64,000 nucleotides of DNA, taken from Akkermansiaceae bacterium. Its GTDB lineage: Bacteria; Verrucomicrobiota; Verrucomicrobiia; Verrucomicrobiales; DEV007. The position numbers and the translations under genes were made by a program. This document shows, piece by piece, positions 8,069 to 17,678 of the stretch; position 1 is the stretch's first letter, and every line of letters starts with the position of its first letter. The stretch spans positions 1 through 64,000 of the forward strand of contig JACKQC010000010.1 of the NCBI GenBank assembly GCA_024233085.1, written 5' to 3'. A model generated the notes under the pieces. The model was given only the letters and a program-made list of their open reading frames with translations, made no database searches and was not told the origin of the DNA.

Positions 8069-9562
8069 CTACTTCGTGACCTCGCCAAGAATTTTCAGTT
8101 TTTCGTCGGTCAGGTAGGCGTAGCGGTTCACCCACATCCCGGCGCGGCTCGCCTCCCAGCCGATCCGCATCCGTTCGCGGTAGTCGTCGACCGGCCCGTA
8201 GCCATGGCCGAGCGTGTAAACCGGGCATTTCCCCGCCTCGGCCTGGGCCTGCCGAATCTTTCGCGCCATGGCCTTCGGTCCGTAGGCATGGGGTTCCTCG
8301 GGACCGGGATAGCGGTAATCCTCGAGGTTTTCGAGACCCGCGCCGTCCGCGATGCCGAGCGTCTTGACGAGCGCCCTGGTCAGCAGCTTCGAATCGAGCC
8401 CCGGATTCTTCTCCAGGATCGCGTCGCCGTAAAAGCGCAGAATCATCATCCAGTGCATCGAGTAGAGCTTCGAGCTGATCGCCGTGCTGTGCCTCCCGAC
8501 CCGGCCGAAGTCCAGTCCCGTCGCCAGCGTGAACGGCGGCGGAAACGCGTTCGGCATCATCGCCTTGTCCGCGCCGCCGGCCTCGTCCATCACCCGCCGG
8601 AACCCGGCCACCGTCTCCTCGACCACCGTCGCCTTGAACCGCAGGAATTCCCCGATGCCGGGATGGTTGGAAAGGCCGCGCGCCATGCCGAAGTTGGCGA
8701 AGTCGCGCGTCAGCCAGCTCCCCAGATCGCGATTCGTCAGCCCGCCGAGCAGCTTTTGGTAAAAGGCGCCGACCTCGCGTTGCATCAGATCGAAATCGAA
8801 GCCCAGGCGCGCCGCCGCCGCCTTCGCGTGCGGGCCGAAATCGACAAAGCAGGAGTCGAGGAAATACGGCGGAAACTCCGGCCAGTCGAAGCGGATGCCG
8901 TCGATGTTCGGATACTGCGCCAGCAGGTCGCGGATCAGCGCGTGCTCGTAGCCGACGATCTCCGGGCTGCACAGCGTGCCGTTTTTCGCGAGACGCCGCG
9001 GCGGAACCGAGCCGTCCGGCAGTCGCGGCTGGTCATCCTCGACCGGGCCGCCGAACTGCACCCGGTAGCCGGGCGGAATGGCCGCCTGAATCTGGAAATA
9101 CACCTTCAACCCCGCTTTTTTCGCCGCCTCGACGAATTCGGCCACGATGCCGCCCTCCCTCCTCGTCAGGTCCGTGGGCGGAGCGGGCCGATAGCGCAGG
9201 CCGTCGTAGAGTTCCTTCTTCGGCTCGAAACTCGGCGCCGTCGTCACCCACACCTCGCGCTTGCCGAAAAGCGGTCGGTCGAGCAGCCGCACGCTCCCGG
9301 CTCCGGCGTCGGCGGGAGGCTCGCGGTTGCCCGTCTCCTTGTCCGCCTCGGCCATCACGTAGGGCGAGGTCGTCACGGCGGTGGCGCCGACCTTGTGGAT
9401 CAGGTTTTCGAGCACGCCGTCGATTCCCTCGCTCTGGATGTATTCCGGCAGCACGGTGACCCCGAGCATCTTTTTCCCGGAATCCTGCGAAAAGGCCGCG
9501 ATCGGCCCGGCGGTCGCGGCCGCGGCGGAGGCGTGGAGGAATTGACGGCGTGAAAGGGACAT
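8069..9562 (-). CDS. Tat-exported glycosidase-like TIM-barrel protein
   Basis: 497 residues starting MSLSRRQFLHASAAAATAG, a twin-arginine signal, so the protein is exported folded. The start at 9562 was preferred over one four codons upstream because it places the signal at the extreme N-terminus. The body resembles glycoside-hydrolase-like TIM barrels found in polysaccharide-degrading PVC bacteria: GLKVYFQIQAAIPPGYRVQ, the strand end IDGIRFDWPEFPPYF (Asp in DW as possible acid/base or nucleophile), and RFYGDAILEKNP. The exact family and catalytic pair cannot be assigned by eye, and a non-catalytic carbohydrate-binding role is possible. It converges on the deacetylase lipoprotein gene. Confidence 0.6.
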   Translation of the reverse strand: MSLSRRQFLHASAAAATAGPIAAFSQDSGKKMLGVTVLPEYIQSEGIDGVLENLIHKVGATAVTTSPYVMAEADKETGNREPPADAGAGSVRLLDRPLFGKREVWVTTAPSFEPKKELYDGLRYRPAPPTDLTRREGGIVAEFVEAAKKAGLKVYFQIQAAIPPGYRVQFGGPVEDDQPRLPDGSVPPRRLAKNGTLCSPEIVGYEHALIRDLLAQYPNIDGIRFDWPEFPPYFLDSCFVDFGPHAKAAAARLGFDFDLMQREVGAFYQKLLGGLTNRDLGSWLTRDFANFGMARGLSNHPGIGEFLRFKATVVEETVAGFRRVMDEAGGADKAMMPNAFPPPFTLATGLDFGRVGRHSTAISSKLYSMHWMMILRFYGDAILEKNPGLDSKLLTRALVKTLGIADGAGLENLEDYRYPGPEEPHAYGPKAMARKIRQAQAEAGKCPVYTLGHGYGPVDDYRERMRIGWEASRAGMWVNRYAYLTDEKLKILGEVTK

Positions 9563-9568
9563 GCCCCG

Positions 9569-9608
9569 ATTCAACAGGGTTTGGTCGGGGATTCAACCCT
9601 GTTGTGTC
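9569..9608. repeat. CCAACAGGG palindromic element, copy 3
   Basis: ATTCAACAGGGTTTGGTC and the inverted unit ATTCAACCCTGTTGTGTC are separated by four bases. The element lies six bases upstream of the start codon of the glycosidase-like gene (minus strand), so it may influence that gene's promoter or leader. Confidence 0.8.
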
Positions 9609-9762
9609 GAAAACCGTGGCGTGGGCATCCCGCCCGGAAAATCGCGAAAATCGTTTCCCTCCCAACCTTCCCGCGCCCGCCGCCCCGGGCGCGCCCGATT
9701 CACCCCATCGCGACGCGCTCCGGCTTTCGACGAGTGACCCGCCGGGACAGCACATCGGCCAC

Positions 9763-12039
9763 TCAGCGCCCGTTTCGGGCCGCCTCGAGCCGGGCGAAAG
9801 TTTCCCGCAGAATCTCGAGCACCCCGCGCCCCGAGCGATCGAAGCGCTCGCGCCCGTAGGCCAGCAACTGATTGTCGTCCGTCACCGGCTCGGCGCCGCG
9901 GGCGAAAGCGCGCAATTCCGTCGGCGTCAGCCAGACGCCGGCGCGGACCTCGTCTTCGCCAAAAACGCGGCGCTCGCCCGATCTCGCGAAGCCCGGCCAT
10001 TCCCGCCAGAACTCGACCGTTTCCTCCTCCTCCTCCCCCTCCGAACGCCGCCGGCCAATCAGGATGCCCTGCTCCGGCACGCCCGCCCCTCCGACGCTGG
10101 CCGGGTCGAGCCAGAGGATCGCGTCCGGAAACACGAACTGAAACGCCGCCGCCACCGCCCGCGCGTCCTCGGGCGACATCAGGTGCAGCGGAAACCACTG
10201 CGCCATCAGCCCGCCCGCGTTCAGGCGAGCCGCGGCCTCCTCGTAAAACTCGATCGCATACAGCGCGTTCGATCCCGCGAAAAAAGGCGGCATCGGTTCC
10301 AGCGCGATCGCATCGTAGCGATCCGGCGAACGCCGCAGCCATTGCCGGCCATCCATCAGCCGCGTCCGGACCCGCGGATCGTCCAGCACTCCATGGTTCG
10401 CCGAGAAATGCCCCGCGAAAGCGAACGCCGCCGGGTTGAGGTCCACCACCGTGAGCCGCTCCGGATTTTCGTCGCGCATCCCGTTGGCCGTCTGCCCGGT
10501 GCCGAAGCAGATCACCAGCCCGTCCCGCGGCGCGGGGTGCAGCAGCATGGGCAGGCGCCCCATCGCGTCCATGTAGTTGCGCGGGTTGCCGGTCTGCGCC
10601 GTGGCCAGGTAACCGTCGATGAAAAGCGCCCGCGCCCCGCCCGATTCCACCACCGCCGAGCTGGACTCCGGTCCGTTCCGCGTCTCGATGACCCGGTATT
10701 TCGCCCGGATAAAGGTGTCCGCCTTCGCCACGCGCACCCGGCCCGCACCCGAGCCGAAAAACCACGCCGCCACCGCCGCCGCGACCGCGAAAAGACCCAG
10801 CTCCACCCGCGCCCGGGCCGAGATCAGCCGCCAAAGCGCCGTTCCCGCGAGCAGGGCGCCCATCAGCCACGCCGCCGGCACGTAGCCAAAGGCCGGCAGC
10901 AACAGCCAGGCCGTCCCCGTCGCGCCCAGGACCGCTCCCGCCGTGTTCCACGCATAGAGCCGGCCCCAGCGTTCCGGGTTTTTCTCGCGGTCCAGCAACA
11001 TGGGCAGCGAAACGCCGATCGCCGTCACCGGCGGTCCCAGCACCAGCAGCGCGAGCCCGGCCCGGGCCAGCGAGAAACCGAGGAACGAGGCGCGTCCCAG
11101 TTGAAACAGGTCGAAGCGCTCCACCACCGGCGTCGCCAGCAGCACCAGCACCCCGCCGATTCCCAGGATGGCGGGCACCGACATCCCCGTCCGGCCGATC
11201 CGCCCCGCCAAGCCGGCCCCGGCCGCCAGGGCCACGAGAATGGCGAAGAGCATGATCGCGAAGCTGTCCGTCGTTCCGAACCACGCCGCCCGCAGCGCCC
11301 GGAACCACGCCACCTCCAGCCCGAACACCGCCACGCCGGTGACAAAGGCGTATCCCGCCGCGCCCGGCTCGCCGTCCTCGTCCGATGCTTCCCCGACCGC
11401 CGGTTCGGGTTTCACGTCGGGAACGGCCTGGCCTTTTCGGCTCCATCCGAACACGAAGGCCGCCGCCGCGACGAGGAGATTCGCCAGCGTCGCCAACTGC
11501 GCGGCGCCGAGCATCCCGGTCAGCGGCGCGATCCAGAAAGCCAGCCCCAGCGTTCCGAGAGCCGCGCCCGCCGTGTTGAGTCCGTAGTAACGCGAAAGCC
11601 GTCCCCCGAGATCGCGCGCCACCATGCCCGCCACCGGAAGTGTCGCGCCCATCGCCGCGCTCGCCGGCCCGAGCGTCAGCGCCAGCGGGAAAAGCGTCGC
11701 GACCGGGCCGAAAGACGGCGCCCTTTGGTAAAGGCTCGCGTCGACTTTCGACAGGGCGCCACCCAGTATCTCCGGCAGCCAGGCCAGCGCGGCGACCGCG
11801 AGTTCCAGGGCGGCGTAGATCCACAGCCAGCGCACGGGTTTGGACTCCCACCGCCGCGCCCGGCGGCCCATCGCCCACGCGCCGAAGGTCATGCCGGCCA
11901 TCGCGGTGGACACCGTCAGCGCCGTCGCCTGGGCCGTGGCGCCCAGCGCGAGGGACAGCCGATGCTGCCAAAGCACCTGCCAGGCCAGCGCCGCCGCGCC
12001 GCCGAGAAAAAACAACACACTGAACAGCCCCCGAGCCAT
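9763..12039 (-). CDS. Spermidine-synthase-like protein fused to a polytopic membrane domain
   Basis: 758 residues. Residues 1 to about 410 hold about 12 hydrophobic segments with the family start (LFFLGGAAALAWQVLWQHRL) and PLALTLGPASAAMGATLP, typical of the membrane half of spermine/spermidine-synthase-domain proteins. From about residue 440 a soluble Rossmann domain follows: YRVIETRNGPESSSAVVE, the SAM-like glycine motif LVICFGTGQTANG, then LTVVDLNPAAF and MDGRQWLRRSPDRYDAIALE. True SpeE transfers aminopropyl groups, but fused proteins like this are usually of unproven activity, and no speD is nearby. A membrane-linked polyamine-like alkyltransferase or a sensor are both possible. It diverges from the GloVer gene. 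Confidence 0.75.
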   Translation of the reverse strand: MARGLFSVLFFLGGAAALAWQVLWQHRLSLALGATAQATALTVSTAMAGMTFGAWAMGRRARRWESKPVRWLWIYAALELAVAALAWLPEILGGALSKVDASLYQRAPSFGPVATLFPLALTLGPASAAMGATLPVAGMVARDLGGRLSRYYGLNTAGAALGTLGLAFWIAPLTGMLGAAQLATLANLLVAAAAFVFGWSRKGQAVPDVKPEPAVGEASDEDGEPGAAGYAFVTGVAVFGLEVAWFRALRAAWFGTTDSFAIMLFAILVALAAGAGLAGRIGRTGMSVPAILGIGGVLVLLATPVVERFDLFQLGRASFLGFSLARAGLALLVLGPPVTAIGVSLPMLLDREKNPERWGRLYAWNTAGAVLGATGTAWLLLPAFGYVPAAWLMGALLAGTALWRLISARARVELGLFAVAAAVAAWFFGSGAGRVRVAKADTFIRAKYRVIETRNGPESSSAVVESGGARALFIDGYLATAQTGNPRNYMDAMGRLPMLLHPAPRDGLVICFGTGQTANGMRDENPERLTVVDLNPAAFAFAGHFSANHGVLDDPRVRTRLMDGRQWLRRSPDRYDAIALEPMPPFFAGSNALYAIEFYEEAAARLNAGGLMAQWFPLHLMSPEDARAVAAAFQFVFPDAILWLDPASVGGAGVPEQGILIGRRRSEGEEEEETVEFWREWPGFARSGERRVFGEDEVRAGVWLTPTELRAFARGAEPVTDDNQLLAYGRERFDRSGRGVLEILRETFARLEAARNGR

Positions 12040-12095
12040 CGTCGCCCGTCGTTGTCGACGCTGGCGGGGGGCCAGTCAACCCCGTTTGGCGGGAC

Positions 12096-12135
12096 ACTCA
12101 ACAGGGTTAGGTCTCCGGCCATACCCTGTTGGGTC
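12096..12135. repeat. CCAACAGGG palindromic element, copy 4
   Basis: ACTCAACAGGGTTAGGTC and inverted ACCCTGTTGGGTC flank a short spacer. The element lies between two divergently transcribed genes. Just downstream, near 12160, is a separate perfect hairpin, CCGTACG-GCG-CGTACGG. Confidence 0.8.
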
Positions 12136-12239
12136 GTCCCGGAATCGCGGACCGCGCCCCTCCGTACGGCGCGTACGGAATTTCCGCATTCCGCCGTGTG
12201 GGATGGCCCCAATTGAAGAAGTCGGCCCGGCGGAGACCT

Positions 12240-12268
12240 TTGGTTGCCATCGGGCAAAGCCATACATC
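12240..12268 (+). promoter_or_regulatory. Possible promoter abutting the GloVer start codon
   Basis: TTGGTT (12240-12245) and TACATC (12263-12268) are 17 bases apart, with the -10 box ending seven bases before the ATG at 12276. It matches the near-leaderless geometry seen at 1577, 49128 and 58793. Both boxes deviate from consensus. Confidence 0.25.
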
Positions 12269-12275
12269 CCTCGCC

Positions 12276-15200
12276 ATGATCCCTCCTGTCTCCCTCCGTC
12301 TCGCCCTGTTTTCTCTGCTGCTGGGTAGCGGCCTCGGCCACGCCGCGCCGATGCGCCACGAACCCGTCCAAGGTTTCCGCGCCGGTCCGCGCTATCCGAA
12401 CGGCAGCCTGATTCTCTCCTCCGACGGCATGGTTTACGGCACCACCTCGGAAGGGGGCGCCGACGGCGACGGCACCGTCTTCCGCGCCCTGCCGGACGGG
12501 TCGGGCTTCGAGACGGTGGCGGCGTTTTCCCGCTCCACCACCGGCGCCGTGCCGGTGTGCCAGTTGGTGGAATGGTTCGACGCCGGGCTGAATCGTTACC
12601 TCTACGGCGTCACCCGCGAAGGCGGCGCCCACGGACACGGCACCGTGTTTCGGATCGCCCCGGACTTTTCCATCGAGACGCTGGTCCACTTCACCGGGAT
12701 GACCGGGCCGAATCGCGGCGCCCATCCGGAGGGCGAGCTGATCCTCTCCGCGGACGGCAATTTCCACGGCACGACCTCGACGGGCGGGGCGCACGACGAG
12801 GGCACGATATTTCGGCTCACCCCGGCGGGCGTATTGACGACCTTGTTCGACTTCGACAGCGGCGCGGCGTCCGACGCGGGAAAATATCCCCGCGCGGCGC
12901 TGAAGGAGGGCACCGCGGCGGGCGTCTTTTTCGGCACCACGGCGGGCGGCGGCGCGGACGGCGAGGGCACGGTTTTCAAATACTCGCCGACCGGCGGCAT
13001 GACGACCCTGGTGGAATTCACCGGCAACGGCTCGACCAACATCGGCTCGGCCCCGGTGGCGCCGCTGATTCGGGCGAGCGACGGGAATTACTACGGCACG
13101 ACCAAATACGGCGGCACCTACGACGCGGGCACCGTTTTTCAAATGACCCCGGCCGGGTCGCTGACCACGCTGGCGGCGTTCGTCTATCCGATCCCGAACG
13201 AACACCGCGGCATGTGGCCGTCGGCGGCTCTGGTCGAGGGCACGGACGGCCTGCTCTACGGGACGACGGAGCGCGGGGGATTCGACGACAGTGGCGTCGT
13301 CTTTCAGGTGCCGAAAACGGGCGGCATGACCACGCTGGTGGACTTCAATTACGACACCGACCCGAAGGGAACCGCGTCTTTCAGCCGATTGCTGGAGATT
13401 TCGGCGAACACATTCCTCGGATCGACGGCCTACGGCGGGGACGGCAAAGGCGGCACGCTTTTCCGGGTCACGAGCGCGGGAATGCTGACGACCCTGGCCC
13501 AGCTCTCCGGCCGCGGCGTGGACAACGAGGGAGGCCCCGACCTGCCGGTGGGCGGGCTCGTCGAGGGGAGCGACGGCCAATTCTACGGGACCACCTACGA
13601 GGGCGGCGTCCTCGACCTGGGCACGGTTTTTCGCTGCGCGCCGGACGGCACCGTCACGGTGCTGGCCGAGTTCACCGGAAACGGCGTGTCCAACAAGGGC
13701 GCCAACCCCGCCGCGGAACTCGTCGAGGGACCGGACGGAAATTTCTACGGCACCACGCTCTACGGCGGCGCGTCGGGGATCGGCACGATCTTCTCGATCA
13801 CGCCCGCGGGCACGCTGACGACTCTGGTGGAATTCACCGGAAACGGCGGTGCCAATCCGGGTTCCTATCCGGAGGCGGGACTCGTTTACGGAAACGACGG
13901 TTACTTCCACGGGACGACTGGTTACGGCGGCGCCAACGGATGGGGCACGGTCTTTCGCGTGACGATGGCCGGGGTCCACTCGGTGCTGCATGACTTCGAC
14001 GGCGCCGACGGGTCGCATCCCGTGGGCACCCTGGTGAAGGGCGGCGACGGGAACTACTACGGCACCACCGACAGCGGCGGCACGGACTCGAGCGGAACGG
14101 CGTTCCGCGTCACGCCGGCGGGCGTCCTGACGACGATGCACCACTTCGACAGCTTCGCGGCTTATCCCACCGGACTGATGCTGGCGAGCGACGGGAATTT
14201 CTATGGCACGACGGTCGGCACCGGCTTTCCCTACCCTTTCGTGCCGGGCTACGGCTTTTACGGAAACGTCTTCCGGCTGACGCCGGCGGGCGATCATTTC
14301 GACAAAACCTTGCTCGTGGACTTTTTCGGCGACGAGGAATACGGCACTCGCGGCAAGCACCCGCGCTCGCGCCTGGTGGAAGGACCCGATGGCAACCTTT
14401 ACGGCGGCACCTCCGGCGGGGGGACGATGGATCTCGGGACGCTCTTCCGCGTGTCCAAAGATGGCTTTTTCACCACGCTCGCCGACCTGACGGGCACCGG
14501 CGGGGATTTTCCCGGCGCCTCGCCCGCCTCGGGTCCGATGATCGTCGGCGGAGACGGCAATCTCTATGGCACCACCAATTACGGCGGCGTGGACAAGGAC
14601 GGCGACCCCGCCGGGCTCGGCCAAATCTACCGCCTGCGTTTCTGGGACTACCGCAATGACAAGCCGGTGGAGATTCCCACCAGCGAGAGCACGCTGCCGC
14701 CCGCCGGAGCGATCGTCTGGGAGGACGGAGCCGCGGGCCTCTACGACGGGCTCCTCCGGGACAGCACGGACGGAAAAACCATCCTCGGCGCGCTCAGCCG
14801 CCTCACCGTGAAAAAACCGAAGGCCGGCGGCGGAAAAGGCGGCGCCGTCTCCGGCACCATCCGGCTGAACGGCCGCGGCGCGGCCCTGAAGGGCGCCTTC
14901 GACACCAACGGCGTGCTGGCGACCGCCCTCACCCAGCGCGACGGCAGCGTGGTGACGGTGAATCTGCAACTGATGCGGACCGCTGCCAACGGCGCCGAAG
15001 TCGTGCGCGGCACCATCGATTGGGACGGTGTCACCACCGACGCCGACCTGGCGCGGGCGCCTTTCAACGCCCGGAGCAATCCCGCCCCGCCCGCGATGAC
15101 GGGTCGCTACACCATGGTCCTGCCGAGCGAGGCCGGCTGGGGCGCGGATCAGCCCGGCGGCGACGGCTGGGCTCTGGTCACGGTGAACACCGGCGGCGGC

Positions 15201-16937
15201 GTGTCCGTGAGCGGCCGGCTCGGGGACGGCACCCGCTTCACCGAGGCGGGCGCCCTTTCGGCCGAGATGGAGACCTCGCTTTACACGGAGTTGTACCGCT
15301 CGACGCCGACGCGGGGACGTTTCGCCGGAAAGCTCACTTTTCGCGACACGCCGGGCATATCCGACTTCGACGGACTGATGCAGTGGACAAAATTCGCCGA
15401 CCCGCGCGAATTGCGTTACCCGCTCGGCTTCTCCGTCGAAGCCTGGGCGATCGGCGGCCACTACACGGCCCCCGCCAAGGGACAGCGCGCGCTTTCCCAG
15501 CTCGCCGATCAGGAATACAACGCCTGTCTCAGCCTCATCGACGAGACGCTGCTCGACGACGACGGGCAGATCGACCGGGTCGTGAGCTGGCTGGCCAACA
15601 ACCGCGTCCGCCACTACGGACCCGAAAAACTGAACGCCCGGGTCAACGCCGCCAACGGCCAGATCACGGGCAGCTACCTGCACCCGGTCTCGAAGCTGCG
15701 GATTGCCTTCACCGGTGTCGCCTTCCAAAAACAGGGCCTCGCCGCCGGCAACGCCCCGCTCGCGACCACCAGCGGCGCGGTGCGGCTGATGCCCGGCACC
15801 GGGCTCGAATACCCGGGGAGCGAGGACGCCGGCCAGGGGGACTGGACGCTCGCGCCCGCCGGCCCCGCGGCGGCCCCGGCCACCACCGACCAGCCGTGGT
15901 CCCCCGCGGCGGCGGGGGTTTACCAGGGTGTTTTGATCGACGCCGGCGACACCAACGGCGCCATCGAGAGCCTGAGCGTCAAGCCCAACGGCGCCTTCAG
16001 CGGCACCGTCTGGATCCTCGGCATCCGCCACGCGGTGAAGGGCGTCTTTGCGCCCGACGGCGGCGCCACCGCGCGGATTCTCCGGAAAAACGACACTCCC
16101 GTCGATGTCACGCTGCAACTGGCGATGGCGGACGGCGTTCCCGACGGCTACCAGCTCACCGGCATCGTGTCTTCCGACGGCATCGACTACGATCTCGACG
16201 CCCAGCGCCGGCCCGTTTACACGAAAACGAATCGCGCGCCCCAGGAAGGGCGTTACACTCTGGCGATCGCGGAGCCGGACAGCTTCGATCCGGCCGCCGA
16301 ACCGGGCGGCGACGGTTTCGGCGCCCTCACGGTGGGCTACACCGGCGTCTGCTCCGGCACCCTGACTCTCGCCGACGGCGCCAGGACCAGTTTCAGCGGG
16401 CATGTCTCCGCCGCCGGCGAATGGTCGCTGCATCGCGGGCTCTACGGACGAACGCCCATGGGTTATCTCGCCGGAAAACTCGCCTTCCGTGACGAGGCGG
16501 GCGTCTCCGACCTCGACGGCCTCTGCCACTGGGTGAAGGGCGCCGGCGCGCCGCCCGCCGCGGTTTACCCCGGCGGGTTCGACACCGTCCGCGGCGCGGT
16601 CGGGTCCCGCTACACCGCCCCGGCCAAGGGCACGCGCGCCTGGGCCGATCTGGCCGACGATTTCCACAATGCCTGGACCCGGCTCGCCGACCGGAACGGC
16701 CTCGACCACGACCGCGTCGTCACCTGGACGACGGCGAACAAGATCGTCTATTACGGTCCGGAGAATATCCGGCTGACCTTCAACGCCACCAACGGCACGG
16801 TGGGCGGCAAAATCGTCGATACCGCCAACGGCCTCAATCAGGGCGTCGGCGGCGTGCTCTTCCAGAAACAGAGCCTCGTCACCGGGGCCTTCGTCTCCGG
16901 CGGACAATCCGGCCGATTCTGGATGGAGCCGCGCTGA
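12276..16937 (+). CDS. Large exported GloVer-type tandem-repeat protein
   Basis: 1553 residues with a signal peptide (LRLALFSLLLGSGLGHA, about residues 7-23). Residues 35-790 contain about 14 tandem units of roughly 55 residues with the core DGNFYGTTxxGG...GTVFRxTPAG.LTTL, the choice-of-anchor GloVer repeat that occurs mainly in Verrucomicrobia and related phyla. These units probably form beta-propeller blades. The C-terminal half consists of two copies of a module of about 370 residues, beginning near 820 (GLYDGLLRDS) and 1210 (GVYQGVLIDA). Each copy contains GRYTM/GRYTL, GGDGW/GGDGF, YTAPAKGxRA and a closing VxFQKQ. The protein is secreted or surface-bound; binding or adhesion is likely, and no catalytic site was seen. 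The ATG at 12276 was chosen because it directly precedes the signal peptide. Confidence 0.85.
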   Translation: MIPPVSLRLALFSLLLGSGLGHAAPMRHEPVQGFRAGPRYPNGSLILSSDGMVYGTTSEGGADGDGTVFRALPDGSGFETVAAFSRSTTGAVPVCQLVEWFDAGLNRYLYGVTREGGAHGHGTVFRIAPDFSIETLVHFTGMTGPNRGAHPEGELILSADGNFHGTTSTGGAHDEGTIFRLTPAGVLTTLFDFDSGAASDAGKYPRAALKEGTAAGVFFGTTAGGGADGEGTVFKYSPTGGMTTLVEFTGNGSTNIGSAPVAPLIRASDGNYYGTTKYGGTYDAGTVFQMTPAGSLTTLAAFVYPIPNEHRGMWPSAALVEGTDGLLYGTTERGGFDDSGVVFQVPKTGGMTTLVDFNYDTDPKGTASFSRLLEISANTFLGSTAYGGDGKGGTLFRVTSAGMLTTLAQLSGRGVDNEGGPDLPVGGLVEGSDGQFYGTTYEGGVLDLGTVFRCAPDGTVTVLAEFTGNGVSNKGANPAAELVEGPDGNFYGTTLYGGASGIGTIFSITPAGTLTTLVEFTGNGGANPGSYPEAGLVYGNDGYFHGTTGYGGANGWGTVFRVTMAGVHSVLHDFDGADGSHPVGTLVKGGDGNYYGTTDSGGTDSSGTAFRVTPAGVLTTMHHFDSFAAYPTGLMLASDGNFYGTTVGTGFPYPFVPGYGFYGNVFRLTPAGDHFDKTLLVDFFGDEEYGTRGKHPRSRLVEGPDGNLYGGTSGGGTMDLGTLFRVSKDGFFTTLADLTGTGGDFPGASPASGPMIVGGDGNLYGTTNYGGVDKDGDPAGLGQIYRLRFWDYRNDKPVEIPTSESTLPPAGAIVWEDGAAGLYDGLLRDSTDGKTILGALSRLTVKKPKAGGGKGGAVSGTIRLNGRGAALKGAFDTNGVLATALTQRDGSVVTVNLQLMRTAANGAEVVRGTIDWDGVTTDADLARAPFNARSNPAPPAMTGRYTMVLPSEAGWGADQPGGDGWALVTVNTGGGVSVSGRLGDGTRFTEAGALSAEMETSLYTELYRSTPTRGRFAGKLTFRDTPGISDFDGLMQWTKFADPRELRYPLGFSVEAWAIGGHYTAPAKGQRALSQLADQEYNACLSLIDETLLDDDGQIDRVVSWLANNRVRHYGPEKLNARVNAANGQITGSYLHPVSKLRIAFTGVAFQKQGLAAGNAPLATTSGAVRLMPGTGLEYPGSEDAGQGDWTLAPAGPAAAPATTDQPWSPAAAGVYQGVLIDAGDTNGAIESLSVKPNGAFSGTVWILGIRHAVKGVFAPDGGATARILRKNDTPVDVTLQLAMADGVPDGYQLTGIVSSDGIDYDLDAQRRPVYTKTNRAPQEGRYTLAIAEPDSFDPAAEPGGDGFGALTVGYTGVCSGTLTLADGARTSFSGHVSAAGEWSLHRGLYGRTPMGYLAGKLAFRDEAGVSDLDGLCHWVKGAGAPPAAVYPGGFDTVRGAVGSRYTAPAKGTRAWADLADDFHNAWTRLADRNGLDHDRVVTWTTANKIVYYGPENIRLTFNATNGTVGGKIVDTANGLNQGVGGVLFQKQSLVTGAFVSGGQSGRFWMEPR

Positions 16938-16961
16938 GCGGCGGCTTGCGGGCTTTCCTCC

Positions 16962-17312
16962 TCAAACGGATTCGGACGAACGGTGCCATCCAGCGTCGCA
17001 TCTCTCCGTTACGATCCCATCCGCAAAATAGCCTCCGTCCCAAAGGCGGAACTTCACCCCAGGACGAACGACATCGCGAAAGCCTTCTGTCCATATGATT
17101 GTGCAATTCACGTTGACCTCGTCGTCCTTCGTGAATTTGCCTTCGCGGTCACTCCACATATTGACGGTGTGGAGACCGCCGACTCCATCCATAGACACCG
17201 GAACGCGACGGCGGCGGTCCTCCGGGAAGAGAAACCACTTTTTTCGTTCAGGCCGGTTGTCTTCGAATGTGAACAGGATCCGTGCCCTGAACTGTGGTTC
17301 TTCTGAGCGCAT
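16962..17312 (-). CDS. Integron cassette protein resembling EF-Tu C-terminal barrel
   Basis: 116 residues, MRSEEPQFRARILFTFED. The pattern of beta strands, a turn region, and a closing VRPGVKFRLWDGGYFADGIV resembles small free-standing proteins related to the third beta-barrel domain of elongation factor Tu (typical ending RPGxxFxxxEGxxxxAxGxV). The function of such orphan domains is unknown. The start codon lies eight bases after an attC inner box at 17320-17326, the normal architecture of an integron gene cassette. The gene ends 24 bases from the converging GloVer gene, with no attC in between. The cassette's far end is therefore missing or was lost when the array joined the chromosome here. 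Confidence 0.65.
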   Translation of the reverse strand: MRSEEPQFRARILFTFEDNRPERKKWFLFPEDRRRRVPVSMDGVGGLHTVNMWSDREGKFTKDDEVNVNCTIIWTEGFRDVVRPGVKFRLWDGGYFADGIVTERCDAGWHRSSESV

Positions 17313-17319
17313 TTTTACA

Positions 17320-17445
17320 GACTAACGCTTGAGGCCGCTCGACCCGAGCCCGGCGGCGCGGCCACGAAAGCAGGATACTGGATCCGAGCGATGGAAGTCA
17401 ATCAACTGCTGGCGGGATCGGGTTGAGCGCGCCGATTTGTTGAAC
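17320..17445 (-). other. attC recombination site of integron cassette (site D)
   Basis: Read on the minus strand, the site begins GTTCAACAAATCGG and ends GGCCTCAAGCGTTAGTC. The inner arms CGCTCAACCCGATCCC and GGGCTCGGGTCGAGCG pair almost perfectly into the long stem expected of a folded attC bottom strand. The closing GTTAGTC box lies eight bases before the ATG of the cassette gene at 17312. Its middle shares GTCAATCAACT and GGCGGGATCGGG with attC site A, showing common descent. Confidence 0.75.
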
Positions 17446-17447
17446 GG

Positions 17448-17521
17448 AGCCGCTTCGCGGCGCCGACGGGTCGGATCCTACGCTTGAGGCGGGCGGTGGT
17501 CGATTCATTCTTGGGGCGCTT
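17448..17521. other. Remnant of a second attC half next to the IS91-type element
   Basis: On the minus strand this short stretch contains CCGCCTCAAGCGTAGGATCC, very similar to the 3' half of attC site D, and a small hairpin GGCGCCGCGAAGCGGC. No matching 5' half is present beside it. This fits a cassette that was split when the IS91-type element inserted. It is an inference from similarity only. Confidence 0.35.
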
Positions 17522-17678
17522 ATGAAAAAAAACAGCATCACCATCCCAGTCCGCCGTCCGTTCCACCCGTAGCCGCAAGTCTTGCGATCTTGCCTCGGCC
17601 AAGTGGTGGCGCGACTTTCAGCGCCACCTCGATCTCGGTCGCCTCGCGCCACGATCCCGGGCTTCCTACCTCTGCTGG
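17522..17678 (+). other. Out-of-frame 5' part of the recombinase gene with an A8 tract
   Basis: An ATG at 17522 is followed by eight consecutive A residues (17525-17532). In its own frame it stops after 16 codons. A one-base change within the A run would join it to the recombinase frame, giving MKKTASPSQSAVRS, then RKSCDLASAKWWRDFQRHL and the ORF starting at 17679. That joined region looks like the start of an N-terminal core-binding domain. Either the gene is frameshifted, or slippage at the A run makes the full product. Confidence 0.5.

Noticed and set aside
9763..12039. True spermidine synthase SpeE
   Set aside because: The fused membrane domain and absence of speD make a polyamine-biosynthesis label unsafe, so only the family resemblance is stated.
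11916..16907. Very long open frame antisense to the GloVer gene
   Set aside because: High GC leaves antisense frames open. The sense strand has a signal peptide and clear repeats, and the antisense translation has low-complexity composition.
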